From: Eucalyptus grandis
Lineage: Eukaryota > Streptophyta > Magnoliopsida > Myrtales > Myrtaceae
Assembly (NCBI RefSeq): GCF_016545825.1
Contig: NC_052612.1
Span: 7,750,001 to 7,814,000, forward strand
Length of the DNA stretch: 64,000 nucleotides
Direction of reading: 5' to 3'
The stretch's first letter is position 1; each line of letters begins with the position of its first letter. Below are positions 23,166-36,000 of the stretch, in pieces. A program made the position numbers and the translations under genes. The notes below the pieces were generated by a model, which saw only the letters and a program-made list of their open reading frames with translations, had not been told where the DNA came from and made no database searches.

Positions 23166-23770
23166 ATGGTTTAGACTGGGAGAAAGGTCTCACTGTGTAA
23201 AAACAGGTTTTGACTGGGTGTGATGTCTCACCGTGTAAAAACAGGTTTTGACTGGAAGAAAAGTCTCACCGTGTAAAAACGGATATTGACTGGATGTGAT
23301 GTCTCACCGTGTAAAAACGGGTTTCGACTGGAAGAAAAGTCTCACCGTGTAAAAATGGATATTGACTGGATGTGATGTCTCACCGTGTAAAAACGGGTTT
23401 CGACTGGAAGAAAAGTCTCACCGTGTAAAAACGGGTTTTAACTAGGAGAAAAGTCTCACCGTGTAAAAACGGGTTTCGACTGGAAGAAAAGTCTCACCAT
23501 ATACCAATGGGTTTCGACTGAGAAGAAATGTCTCACCGTGTAAAAACGGGTTTCGACTGGAAGAAAAGTCTCACCGTGTAAAAATGGATATTGACTGGAT
23601 GTGATGTCTCACCGTGTAAAAACGGGTTTCGACTGGAAGAAAAGTCTCACCATATACCAATGGGTTTCGACTGAAAAGAAGGTCTCACCGTATACGAACG
23701 GGTTTCGACCAGGTATGATAGTCTCACCGTATACAAACGGGTTTTGACCGGGAAAAAGGTCTTACTGTGT
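23166..23770. repeat. Tandem array 1 in the gypsy LTR (about 37-bp units)
   Basis: About 16 units built on GACTGGAAGAAAAGTCTCACC + GTGTAAAAACGGG. Two unit types (GGAAGAAAAG and GGATGTGATG) alternate over part of the array, a higher-order pattern. The last units have CATATACC or CGTATAC variants. Only the first two units remain in the right LTR. Confidence 0.9.
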
Positions 23771-24090
23771 GGTTTAAGGATGTACCCACGAACCTAGTGT
23801 GGTTTAAGGATGGACCCACGAACCTAGTGGTTTAAGGATGACTTGGAACTTAGTGTGGTTTAAGAATGGACCCACGAACCTAGTGGTTTAAGGATAGACC
23901 CACGAACCTAGTGGTTTAAGGATAGACCCACGAACCCAGGAGACAAGGTTTAAGGATAACTTGGAACCTAGTGGTTTAAGGATGAACCCACGAACCTAGT
24001 GGTTTAAGGATAGACCCACGAACCTAGTGGTTTAAGAATAAACCCACGAACCTAGAAGACAAGGTTTAAGGATGACCGTGAACCTAGTAG
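23771..24090. repeat. Tandem array 2 (about 28-bp units)
   Basis: About eleven copies of a GTGGTTTAAGGATGGACC + CACGAACCTA type unit, some with the ACTTGGAACCTA variant, directly following array 1. The last units grade into array 3 through AGACAAGGTTTAAGG. Confidence 0.9.
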
Positions 24091-24345
24091 ACAAGGTTTT
24101 AAGATTACCTAGAACTTGGGGACAAGGTTTTAAGTTGACCTAGAACTTGGGGACAAGGTTTTAAGATAACCTAGAACTTGGGGACAAGGTTTTAAGATGA
24201 CCTAGAACTTAGGGACAAGGTTTTAAGTTGACCTAGAACTTGGGGACAAGGTTTTAAGTTGACCTAGAACTTGGGGACAAGGTTTTAAGATGACCTAGAA
24301 CTTATGGACAAGGTTTTAAGTTGACCTAGAACTTGAGAGACAATG
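24091..24345. repeat. Tandem array 3 (31-bp units)
   Basis: About eight copies of ACAAGGTTTTAAGATGACC + TAGAACTTGGGG, with AGTTGACC/AGATGACC alternatives. It follows array 2 without a gap. Confidence 0.9.
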
Positions 24346-26355
24346 ATATGGTTTAGGATGACCAAGAACCGGTTCACTAAGAAACAAATATTTTGAAAAA
24401 GAGTTTCAAGATTACTTGAGAGCCAATCTTGCAAAATAATGCCAATTATCAAATCCTTTCAGAGGGGATTTTAACAAAATGAGATTTGATTAACCATCTA
24501 AGGGTTAAGTCAAATATGCCAAGTGGAAATATCCTAATCAAAAAGGTCTTTCACACTGACTCTCAAAAAGGGCTTTTGTTCCCAACCATTGATATGGGAA
24601 AACTGTTTAATCCTCACTAGAGAAGTCTCACTCAACCTATGTCTAAGGTTTTCGGAAACGTTCACAGTGAATACCATCAATTGATCAAAAGGTCTTTTAA
24701 ATGGATTGTAATGATAGCTTGGTCATGGGCTTACACAAAGGGTATGCATTTTGAGGCCAAGAAATGAATATTCAATCAATATCTTCATCAGGTTTACAAG
24801 TCAAGAACCTTGAAGATAAGATAAGATAGGATTGCTTCCACTCCTTCTAGCGGTAGCTCCGATGTGATATTCTCATTTCAACTCGAACCATCCCAATCGG
24901 AAGAGACTTCGGATAAGGGTTGTAATGTTGGTTCGGGTAAGGCTTAGAAATGCTTGAAAACTTTCAGATATCAAAAGGTTAAAAAGTGAGTGATTATCTT
25001 GGCATCATTACCATCACACGACTTCTAAAAAAAATTCAACTCTTGAAATTTAACCTATCTCGAGAGTCCTTTTGGTAATTTGTCTTGAGACATGAGAGCT
25101 TTGCTCTTCGTTCTAATGATATTGCTTGCAATACATGTTTTCTCTTGCAAGATATTTCTTTTGTTTTTCAATGAATGATCTTTTGCATGATCATGGATTT
25201 CGCTCTTTTTTGCACTCTTGCTTTTCTTTGCATTTTTTTTTTTATGGGCACCGGCCTTGCTTTTACCAGGCACACGCTCTTTCATGCCCCCTAGTTTTCA
25301 TTCTCTTTTGAGCATCTAGGACTCTCGAGTGGCATTTACAAACATCACCAATATTCTCAATTTTGTTGGTAAATCATGTGCCTTGCCCCAGTGTGGGGAG
25401 ATAATCATCACCTGGGGTTATGAAAGAATTGCATATGGCTCAAATTGGCTAAGCAATGGATAATTGTGTTTGTGGTAGCGAACGGAATGCTCTTCGTCAC
25501 TTTGGGATGCTTCGAGTCTCGATAAGAAATCACCTGAAGCTAGCACAAGAAGATTGATGTAAGTGAAAGCGAGAAAATCTTTCTTGATCTTTCACTTCAT
25601 AGTTTTCAACTAAGACCTCCTATTTTTCCCCAATGTGGGGTTGTTCTTGATGGGGTTATGTTGGAAATACTTCTTATTTGGCTCAAAGTGGCTTGCAAGG
25701 GATATCAATATTATTTGGGATTGAGAAAGAAATGCCTTTGTCATTTCAATTCATGTATCCACCATGAATGAATCCTATGCCCAAAGACATGGTTCTTTCA
25801 CTCAATTTTCTCAAAGTGTGTATGAGGACGTGTTTGGTAAAGGTGTTGCCTCTCATCATTTTAGGCACTACCACCTGGCATATTTAACAATCCTTTTCGG
25901 GTTGTCCAAAGCACATTTTAGTTAAATTCAACTCCTAGGGGAAATGAAAATATAATGAAATTTTGTCTGAAAGGACATGTTTCCTTGACCCTATTGGGGA
26001 GATTTTTGAAAGTAAGGTTTGATAAAATTTGTAGACAGAACAGGCTTTGCTTAGCACATAGGTTCATTTCTAGAGTTCTAACTGTACTTCTAGAGTTCTA
26101 ACCGACTCTAAAGTTTAAACTGACTCTTTTGGCATTCTAAGGAACATGGTCACTTCTAAATTCTAAAGAAGAGTGGACACTTTTGAAAGTTTTGCACTCT
26201 TGAGATGAACCTCTTGCGACGTGTAGAATCTTCGTCGAGATCCGCAAAATGAACAAACATGCAGATGCAATATGTATGCATGCAATGCATAATGTAAACA
26301 TCCTAAAATGGCTCGAGATTCAATCCAAAAATGGCTCAAAGGCCTTTCACTTTAT
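24346..26355. other. Non-coding 3' region of the gypsy element
   Basis: No gene is recognised. The stretch lies between the tandem arrays and the end of integrase, and includes the proposed LTR edge and polypurine tract at 25,284-25,294. Two open frames of about 60-76 codons near 25,055-25,311 are Lys-rich or Phe-rich and probably meaningless. Confidence 0.5.
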
Positions 26356-29300
26356 TCATGGATAATACTTCTTGACAGAATCAGCATTTATGGTCTTGGC
26401 AATTCTTGACCATCCATTTCTACAAGGATTAGTGCCCCACCGGGGCAGCACTTTCTTTACAATATATGGACCTTCATAGTTTGGAGTAAACTTCCCGCGA
26501 GGATCCGGAATGATAGGTAAAACCTTCCTCAAGACAAGATCGTTGATCTCAAAATGTCTTGGTCTAACTTTGCGATTAAATGACCTAGCTACTCTCTTCT
26601 GATAGCTTTGTCCATGGCATAAAGCTTTTACCCTCTTTTCATCAATCATATTAAGTTGTTCAAATCTTTGTTGAACCCATTCAGCTTCAGAGAGCTTGAT
26701 TTGAGAAAGTACCCTCAGTGAAGGAATTTCCACTTCCACGGGTAATACAGCTTCCGTTCCATAAACCAATGAGAACGGTGTTGCCCCAGTCGAAGTACGA
26801 ATTGAAGTTCGATAAGCAAACAAAGCATATGGCAACCGATCATGCCAATCACGATAATTTTCCGCCGTTTTGGCTAAAATCTTCTTGATGTTCTTATTTG
26901 CCGCTTCCACAGCTCCATTCATTTGTGGGCGGTAAGGAGAAGAATTCAAATGGCGAATGTGGAATTCTCCAAGTAAACCATTTACCACTTTATTGTTCAA
27001 GTTTGATCCATTATCTGTGATGATCACTTCAGAACTCCATATCGGGCGATGATATCACGACGGATGAATTTTGCCACACTCTTTGCAGTAACATGGGCAT
27101 AAGAATTGGCTTCAATCCATTTGGTGAAGTAATCAATGGCTACCAAGATAAAACGATGTCCATTTGATGCTTTAGGATTAATTGGTCCGATGATGTCGAT
27201 GCCCCACATTGAAAAAGGCCAGGACTCAGACATTTGATGTAACTCATTAGGAGGAGCATTGATTTTGTCTCCATAGACTTGGCATTGATGACAACACCTC
27301 ACATGCTGAATACAATCGGCTTCCATAGTCAACCAATAGTAACCAAGCCTCATAATTTTTCTAGTCAAGAGATGACCGTTCATATGTGGACCACACTCTC
27401 CTTCATGTATTTCTTTCATCAGGAGTCTAGCCTCTTGTGCATCCACACATTTCAGTAAAACTGAATCAAAAGACCTTTTATAGAGGGCTCCTCCACTGAG
27501 GAAGAATTTAGATGCCAACTTCATCAAGTATTTTCGATCATTGGCTTGACTCCCCTGGGGGAATTTGCCTTCTCGAAGGTAATTCATGATGTCATAATAC
27601 CAGGGTTGACAATCAGGTTCTTCTTCTATCATCAGGCAATAAGCAGGCTTTTTCAGAACGTCGATTTGCAAAGGATCGACGCTCAAACCATCAGTTACTT
27701 GCAACATCGAAGATAAAGTTGCCAAGGCATCAGCAAACTGATTTTGTGATCTCGGCAGATAATCAAAAGAGATCTCGTCAAATTCCTTGACCAAGTCTTC
27801 GAGATATTCATGGTAAGGGATTAATTTTACATCCCGTGTTTGCCATTCACCATCCGTCTGGTGGATGATGAGTGCAGAATCACCATAAACTTGAAGCTTT
27901 CTGACTTTCATATCGATGGCTAATTGTAAGCCAATGATGCACGCTTCATATTCAGAAATATTGTTGGTACAAGGGAATACCAACTTTGCGGCTACTTGGA
28001 TAATGTTGACCTTAGGGATATTAAAACTGCCCCAAAGTGCGTAAAACTGTAAAGGTTAACCGCACCATCAAAGTACATGGTCCACTTATCAAGCGAGACC
28101 AAATAAATCCGTTCATCGATTTCATCCCAATCATTAGATTTCCCGGGATTTTCGGCTAACATATCAGCTATAGCTCGCCCTTTGATGGACTTTTGTGCCA
28201 TGCTTTGAATATCAAACTCAGAGAGTAATATTTGCCATTTAGCGAGTCTTCCAACCAATGCAGGCTTTTCCAAAAGATATTTGATCGGGTCATTCTCAGT
28301 CACCAAAAGGATGTGGTGATGCAAAGTGTATTGTCTCAGTCGGTGTAAAACCCAAATCAAGGCCACACAGGTCTTTTCCACGTTAGAATATCGAATCTCG
28401 GAAGTAGTAAACTTCTTACTGAGGTAATATATGGCACGTTCTATTCCATCCCTTGGTCTTTTTTGTGCTAACATGGCTCCTAAAGACTCCTCATGAATGG
28501 TGAGATACAAGATCAGAGGCACGCCTTGGATAGGTGGTACAAGTACAGGAGATTGCGAAAGATATTGCTTCAGTTCTTCAAATGATTTCCGGCATTCTTC
28601 ATCCCAGTTGACCTTAGCGTTCTTCTTTAATAGCTTGAAGAATGGCTTAGCAGTTTCTGACAATTGAGAGATAAATCTTGCAACATAATTCAATCTTCCC
28701 AATAAGCTTCGGACTTCTTTAACAGTAGAAGGAGGTTTCAAATCGCATATGGCCTTCACCTTAGAGGGATCTATCTCGATACCCTTGTTACTAACCATAA
28801 ATCCAAGAAGCTTTCCAGACTTTGCCCCAAATATGCATTTTGCGGGGTTAAGCCTCAGCTGGAATTTCCTCAAACGGTCAAATAATCTTCTTAAGATTTC
28901 AACATGATCTTCACCTTGTCTTGACTTTGCAATCATGTCATCAACATAAACTTCAATCTCCTTATGCATCATGTCATGGAATAGTGTCACCATGGCTCTT
29001 TGATATGTTGCCCCGCGTTCTTTAAACCAAAGGGCATTACTTTGTAGCAAAATGTTCCCCACGGGGTGATGAATGAAGTTTTAGTCTTATCATCCTCTTT
29101 CATCCGGATTTGGTTATAACCAGAAAATCCATCCATGAAGGAGAACAATTCAAATCCGGCAGTACTGTCAACTAAAACATCAATGTGCGGCAAAGGAAAA
29201 TCGTCCTTAGGACTTGCCTTATTCAGATCACGGTAATCAACACATACTCGGACTCGTCCATCCTTTTTCATAACCGGGACTATATTAGCAATCCAATCCG

Positions 29301-29709
29301 CATACTGGGTGACTTCAATGAAACCAACATTTAAGAGCTTCATGACTTCCTCTTCAATCTTTTTCGACAATTCAGGTTTCGTCCTTCTAAGCTTTTGCTT
29401 CTTCGGTAGAATATTAGGATCAAGTGGTAACGCATGCTCCACAATCTCAGGATCTAAACCTGGCATATCGGCATATGACCAAGCAAAAATATCTCGATAT
29501 TCCTTCAAAAGCCCAATTAGTCTATTGGCATCTGCTTGAGAGAGACCCGCCCCAATCTTGGTTTCTTTAGGGTTGTTTGAATCTCCCAAATTTATAGTGA
29601 CCGGTTGTTCGGTGGTAGGAGGTTTGGACTCTTCATGTCTGAGCCATTCTTTTTCAATACCTCGAGGATCATCTTCATTCTCTGAGTCGGAATAATCGGG
29701 TTCATCCAA
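26356..29709 (-). pseudogene. Gypsy pol: RT, RNase H, archaeal-type RNase H, integrase (frameshifted)
   Basis: On the - strand, in order: RT (VCVDYRDLNKASPKDDFPLP, FMDGFSGYNQI, MPFGLKNAG, YVDDMIAKS), the gypsy RNase H/RT connection (KSFEELKQYL, YYLSKKFT), a second RNase H starting WTMYFDGAVN and continuing SEYEACIIGLQLA, YGDSALI and FADALATL, then integrase with an HHCC zinc motif (CCHQCQ), MWGIDIIGPI, TDNGSN and a later Glu in MNGAVEAANKNIKK, which together form the D-D-35-E site. The dual RNase H is the Tat hallmark. Three single-base frameshifts lie at about 29,011-29,014, 28,015-28,018 and 27,030-27,034, each at a short homopolymer. No protease precedes RT. No chromodomain is seen at the C-terminus. 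Confidence 0.9.
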
Positions 29710-30235
29710 ATCTTTTGAATGCGAATCCGAGCCATGTAAATGACTATCGAGATGTGAAATGTCATGCCTGAGATGCGATTAAAAAGATGGTTAGTATATG
29801 TACATCTAAATGAATGCAATGTATGTAAATGTCATGAAAACTTGTTTTCAAATTCAAGTTTTTTTATTTTTTATTTATTTTTTTTTATTTTAAGAAATTT
29901 ATTGGGAACTAGCCCTCATGTCATTGGACGTCTTCGTTCCACCAAAACATTTTGAAACTATAGATCGTGTGGAGGCTCAGGCCTCAAAGCATCATCATAG
30001 GACTGATTTGGGGCTTCACACGTCTATTAACAAAACATGAATTTTATTGATATGCGAAAATTGCATTACAACGTATATCATCTTGGATCAGAAAGTTTAT
30101 GATCCAGATTATTACAAGTACAAACGAATGAAATGACAGAATTCCCTCTCAGGGGAGAAATGAATGAAATTCCCTCACAGGGGAGAAATGAATCGAATAC
30201 AACTAAAAATTAAATGCAAGAACTAGAAACATCTT
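29710..30235 (-). other. Gypsy gag-pol gap lacking a protease
   Basis: In full-length Tat relatives an aspartic protease domain lies between gag and RT. Here about 0.5 kb of AT-rich sequence with T runs separates them, and I find no D-[ST]-G protease motif in frame. This looks like an internal deletion and makes the copy dependent on other elements. Confidence 0.6.
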
Positions 30236-31631
30236 TTACACAGTGGGAATTGTAAGTTCTTCATTTCCATCGATAGTGCCAACCATATTGACATCTTCAG
30301 AATGCTTTGGAAGGGGGTTTTGTTGGACATTCGGTGCCGAGTCCTTAAAGGTGAGCAACTTTTTATCCAACAAATCCTGGATCTTAGAACGAAGCACTAG
30401 ACAGTTGTCCACATGATGGCCTTTTTCACCCATATGATACTCACATGTCTTATTAAGATCGTACCCAGCGAACTTTGGCAGATTATCCCTCGGGATCTCT
30501 TTCGCCACAAAATGATTTTCGATCAGCATTGGAAGTAGTTGTGACATGGGTCTAGGCAATTGAGTAAATTGCCTTTGAGGGGCCTTTCCTTTACGCTCAA
30601 AGTTTCTAGAAGAACCCCCTACTTCCATGGCAGGTTTATGAGCTTGAAGGTTGTATGGCTTCTGAGAAAAGGAATTTTGTACGTAGGCGATCTCCACAGC
30701 CGATTCCTTATCTCTCTTCGGGGTATATCGACGGTTTATGTTCTCCGTCAACCTTCCTTCCCGCATAATCCCCTCAATGCGTTCTCCTAACTCTACAAAT
30801 GTAGCAAAGTTCATGCAAGTATGGTTGTACATTTTTTCGAAAAAATCACAGGGCATAGCTTGAAGTAGCAACTTCATGGTCTCTTTCTCAGACAATGGCG
30901 GTTTCACTTGAGACGCAATGACCCTCCATCTTTGAGCGTAGGCCCTAAATGATTCAGTTCTTCTTTTCTCGACTCGAACTAATTCTTCTCGAGTCGAAGC
31001 AATTTCAGTATTGAATTTGTATTGCTGAAGGAATTCATCAACGAGATCTTCCCAAGTACGGATTTTCTCCATGTCCAACTCTATGAACCAGGTTAACGCA
31101 GGACCAACTAGGCTGTCCTGAAAAGAATTGATCAGAAGTGGAGAATTATCTGAATAACGAGCCATCTTGCCCAGATAGTACTTCAAATGAGTCTTCGGAC
31201 ATCCGATGCCGTCGTATTTCCTTGTGAACTCCGGCTCCTTATAAAATTCAGGGACCGTAATTTTGGCAAAGGGCGACAGTTTATCAAACCCCTGCAACTG
31301 ATAGCCTTGCAAAGATGCAAAGACGTTCTTCGATCTTGGCGAGGCGCCTTGCATTTTCTTCATCAAAGTGCGAAGTTGGAATCTCTTTAGATGGAGGCTC
31401 TGGACCGATAACTATCGGGACTGCAGTGGGGATCTCTTCTACAGGCCCTTTTGCCACAGGCTCTACTACCGGCACTTCAGGGGGCGCGGTAGGAATATTC
31501 ATGGTAGAAGAAACAGGAGTTACAGATGTCAAGTTTTTGACCTGGCTAGAGAGGTCAGCCAATAATGTCATCATTTGTGCCATTTGATTCTCCATATTAA
31601 TGACACGGGCTCGGGTATCTTCGTTTTCCAT
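30236..31631 (-). pseudogene. Gypsy gag (frameshifted)
   Basis: The - strand encodes a gag with a coiled-coil-like N-terminus (MENQMAQMMTLLADLSSQV), a Pro/Val-rich linker, then the retrotransposon gag core (KITVPEFYKE, YSDNSPLLINSFQDSLVG, ALTWF, TWEDLVDEFLQQY, ESFRAYAQRWR) and a zinc-knuckle-like CEYHMGEKGHHVDNC near the C-terminus, the variant seen in Tat elements. A perfect 8-bp tandem duplication (TGCAAAGA twice at 31,308-31,323) puts the N-terminal part and the core in different frames. The start at 31,631 is chosen because homologous gags begin near that Met; an in-frame Met also exists at 31,724. Confidence 0.85.
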
Positions 31632-31729
31632 TTTTGTTTGGCGGCAAGTTCGTATAACAAATCTTTCTTCAGCCGTTTTTAAAACCTCCCGTAAAAGAAA
31701 ATGACTCAAATTAGTACCGATCAAAAGAA

Positions 31730-32993
31730 ACCATTAAAGTACAAATCCTAGTCAATTTTATATTTTCTTGAGATGAAATAATGATAAGAAGTGTATATGA
31801 TCCCAGTATCATATAACATCCTCTTATCAAAATTTCTTCAAAAGAAATTATACAATTGAAAAGGAACGACGACAAATATTTAATCAGAATGCCCCTTTTC
31901 TAAAAATTACATGAAAATGTTCATGAATTTCATTTATTCCAATCGAACAATTACAAGGGAAACAAAACATTGCTTTCTTGAAGCTTACAAAGTAGTTCGA
32001 TTTTACAAGGAATATGAAAAATGAATACAGGGAAACCTTGATAGAAATGAGGGAAACACAAAAGAATTCCTTTACAAGAAAAGAACTATGAATTTGAAAC
32101 CTAAGAACTAGGTGGGATCGTGTGGAGACGCTTGTTATCATGGGCCAAGCGTTCCTCATCGATCAAGGCATCGTCTTCTTGTTTGATAATATGAGCTCGC
32201 CGAAATCCTTGAGGCTCGGGAATCTTTCCACGTAATCTTGATGTCTTGAGTCGAGATTCTCCCATATAGTCTTGAGATTCCAGGCACAGGGATCACGTCC
32301 ACTTCAGGTCTACCCATCTAATCCTAAACGTAAAGGGGCACTCATGATTAAACATATCGTCGTTGGAATATAAAACGCATAATTGAAATATGGAAAGTAA
32401 AAAGATAAGGACGATAAAAAAGGAACGATCACTTACCCACAAAACACATGGCGAACACAAATCACATGTCGTATGAAACTATGAGGTTTTGACGCCTAAG
32501 GTAAGGGTGCTAAAGGCTCAAGGTCCTCATCCCAAAGGATAAAAATAGTTTACCCACCGCTACTATCGTCGGTCAGTGCTATTTTATCGGTTGGGATGAG
32601 CGGGTTTATGTAAGTAATGGATTACCACGAGCATCCACTCGCAGATTCCACCCATAAACCCTCCTAAGGTCCTAAATTGGGCGATCGGGGTTTTAGACCG
32701 CGGTTGTGTGTGCGGTGTCGTGCTAAAGCTGGTAAACATGCATTTAAATTAAACATCCAGCACTTCAATATAAACCCATATACATTCATTCATCCTTACA
32801 CCACCTGCAAAACAAATGGTTTACAAGCACGCCTCCCCTTATAACTCCCACCTACAAAACCATTTAACACAAGGTTAGTGACTAACCTGATTTTCCACGC
32901 GACTTTGACATGCAGATGATCCTATAAGAGACATGTCAATTAAAACACAACAACCATTTTTAAACGGCTTCAAGTCCTCTTAACCTAGTAACC
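31730..32993. other. Gypsy 5' leader between primer site and gag
   Basis: About 1.3 kb with no recognised gene. Long leaders are usual in Tat elements and would hold packaging signals. Nothing specific is visible. Confidence 0.5.
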
Positions 32994-32994
32994 A

Positions 32995-33014
32995 GTCCCC
33001 AGCTGAGTCGCCAA
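32995..33014 (-). other. Primer-binding site of the gypsy element
   Basis: On the - strand, a few bases after the 5' LTR end, the sequence reads TTGGCGACTCAGCTGGGGAC. It resembles the TGGCGACTC-type primer site known from Tat/Ogre elements and attributed to tRNA-Arg. The tRNA identity is from memory of that group and is not tested here. Confidence 0.6.
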
Positions 33015-33017
33015 GCC

Positions 33018-36000
33018 TGTCGCGACCCGATCTCGCCGCCCCCTCGAAATAGTATCCAAGGATGGGAAAGGTCGGGTTTAGGGGTACTTTGATCACTAGA
33101 GTTCCCTCATGGCTTGCATTCCAAACAACGTCATCACCTCGCCTTTTGGATCAAGCCTCTCATGAGTTCCCTCTACGAGATCGCGAGCTCTCCCAAGCTC
33201 GTACCCGCGTGACCGGAATGTCGCGATCCATACCCACATAAGCGACACACCTAAAAAGGAGTCGAATGTGGATATCGAATTTAAGGGTACTTTTACCATG
33301 GTAGCTCTCTCGATAGTACGCTCCACCCATTAGGATGGCATCACTTCATCCTTTGGGCTACCCCCACATCGAGTATGCTAAACCATAGTGAGTTTCATCG
33401 AAACTCATACCCCGCGTGACAATGGATTTATTTATACGATCTACTTATTTATAACAACCTAAAAATAGACAGGAGTCGCCACTAGCCTCAACTTTGGGGG
33501 TCGGCTAGAAACCCAATCGAGGGTCGGGAGTGTTCCCTCGATTCCTACGCAACCAGATATCCAAGTTCGGGGACTTGGGTTACGCTAATATTGCTATTAA
33601 CGCCCTTTCGGTACCTAAACAGTATGTTGTGTTTTTCCTAACATGTCCATGCGTTTTTTTTACATTTTTTAGGATCATCAAATCCTAGACTAAGTGATCA
33701 TGCGTAGCAGATTACTTTCATTCTATTCTATTTCTAAAAAAAAGAATAAAAAACAATCAATGAAATTGAAAGCACAAGACATGAAGTAAACAATCAATAG
33801 AAAACAGTAAACCTAATTATGCAATTCTAAAGAATATAAAAGAGAAAACAATCGAGAAAGAAAGGAAACCCGCAACTCGTCGGGCTTTATACAATGCATA
33901 AAACCCGAGACATATGTCGGGAAAACAAAAAGTACATGACAATGGTCGGAATGGACATCGACCTTCACCATCTTCACGCCTTACACCTTTTCCGTCTTCG
34001 GGGTCCTAATCTAGACCTTGCTTAGAAACCTCTAGCTAAATGCATACAATGGAGACGAGCAAACGCATCAAAACAATCAAAAGCAAGACATTTTTATATT
34101 CAAAAAGAGTGACTAAAGTCACAAGGTCTCGGATCAAATTCTATGTGATATCCCAAGATTCATCATTATTATATGTCACATCTAAATTCTTCATCACAGA
34201 AACTAGACACTCAACATAGGCTCAATAAAAACGCAATCAATGGCTATCTCATTCTAAAATTTCTATGGCAAGTGAATCAGCATATGAGGAACAAACTTCA
34301 TGAAGACACATCCTAAAATTCTAGGCACGTGAATTTATAACATCCTGGAAGAAATCAAGGTCAATCAAAAGTAGAACAGAGCAGCAAGGCAAACATACAA
34401 CCATTTTTTTAGTTTTTATGTGAAGGACAACTTTTCATGAAGGACCTAATCCCAAACTCCTCACACAAAAAATTTGTATTAAATTCACAAGTATTCGAGG
34501 TTATAGAAACAAAGCATGCTTTCTAAACCAAGACAAATTCCAAATTTCAATATCAGCAAATTTACGCATGAACAACAAACATCAATTACACGTGATCTCC
34601 ATTTAACCCACTAAAAGCACACATGATTGCATTCTAGTAAACTTTATACGGAAATGCGGTAAGACACAAGCATTGCAACTTTAATGGGACATCGGAACGT
34701 AGGTAAACATAATGCAATGGGGATTAGCTATTTATGACTGAGCCAAAAATCACAAAGCACGGCATGTAGATTGAAGATAAGGGGAGAAAATAAGCATAGG
34801 AAATCAGCCAAAATGGATTACTAAAACCACACATTTTCATCGTAATCCTAAGCTTCTGCTCTTTCTCATAAACCAGATTTATCAAGAGAACGGGAAGTAC
34901 TTGAATGATAACCCATGTGTTTAAAGCGAGCGTCTATATAGATGAGAAAAATTCAAGACTTTTTGGACTAAGACGCTAAAAGCTTAGGTAACATCAAAAT
35001 ATGGCACCAGCATTGACATATAAAAAGAGGTCAAAACAGCAATCTACCTTTCTTATATCTACAAAAGTGGGAATTAAGCTGGCCACCTTTCTTACATTTC
35101 TGAACAAGACCAAACAGGAAAATCAAATGCAGGGATACATCTATCAGTCCTATGGAACTTGAAAATGACCACCGAATGAAGTGAACAAGCAAGATGACAT
35201 GCTTCCTGATTCAAGACATTTAAATTTCTTTACTGCTGTGGCTAACGATATATCTCTACCCACCTAAATTCTAATGTCCAATCATACCGAATGTAACAAC
35301 TAGAAAACAAAATTTTGATTCAATGCATCATCAAATTTGAAAGAACTATGCTGGAGATAAAACTCATAATCCCTACACCGGACTTTTCGAGGCAAAGATT
35401 ATAAAGACAAGTCATGAATTCACCCACATGAGGAAATGTTTTTAGCTTGGTACACCCACTTAGGACGAAGGTTTCAAGAGATTTTAATTTGATGACGGAA
35501 GGAAAAAGTGGCGAGGTTAGAGCAAGAATGTAGGTCCAAAGTGACGAGCTTAGGAAGAAATCCAACTGACTCATGAACTTTAGTTAGGGCACTACAGCCA
35601 CTAAGAATCAATGTTTCGAGATTTTTATAGTTGAAAAATCAGGGATTTCAATTAATTGTCCACAATCTGCAAATTTGATGGATCTCAGACACTTGAAATT
35701 CTGGAATCCGCTCCCAGCCATTTGAAGCTGCTGCCCCTCAAATTAACTTCTCTAATTTTCTTCAAGCCAAATTTAAATTCAAGTGATGAAAAAGAACATC
35801 CGGGCAACTCAATCCACCTTAGCCCAGAAGGAAGACAGAGAGGAACACCAGAAAACTATGCACCACGAATTACAAGCGATCTAAGACTTGTCATATTTGC
35901 AAAGGCGTTGTCACCCAAGCGCAAAGCAAACAGTTCAAGAGGGCATATATATGAAGCAGCTCAGAGAATTATTATATTGACTGATGTCTGATGATTCTTC

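Larger units (their letters stand above)
18778..25284 (-). repeat. 3' LTR of the gypsy element (long model)
   Basis: The certain part is 18,778-23,254, shared with the right LTR. It starts TGTCGCGACCCG. At 23,254 the shared part stops in the middle of a tandem array that continues to the right without a break, which is unlikely for a true LTR edge. A better edge is 25,284: there ...CTCTTTCA is followed by TGCCCCCTAG, which on the - strand is a purine-rich tract ending just before a TG. That would give an LTR of about 6.5 kb. This end is inference. Confidence 0.5.

Noticed and set aside
23166..24345. CRISPR-like regular repeats
   Set aside because: Units are contiguous tandem repeats without unique spacers, in a plant retroelement.
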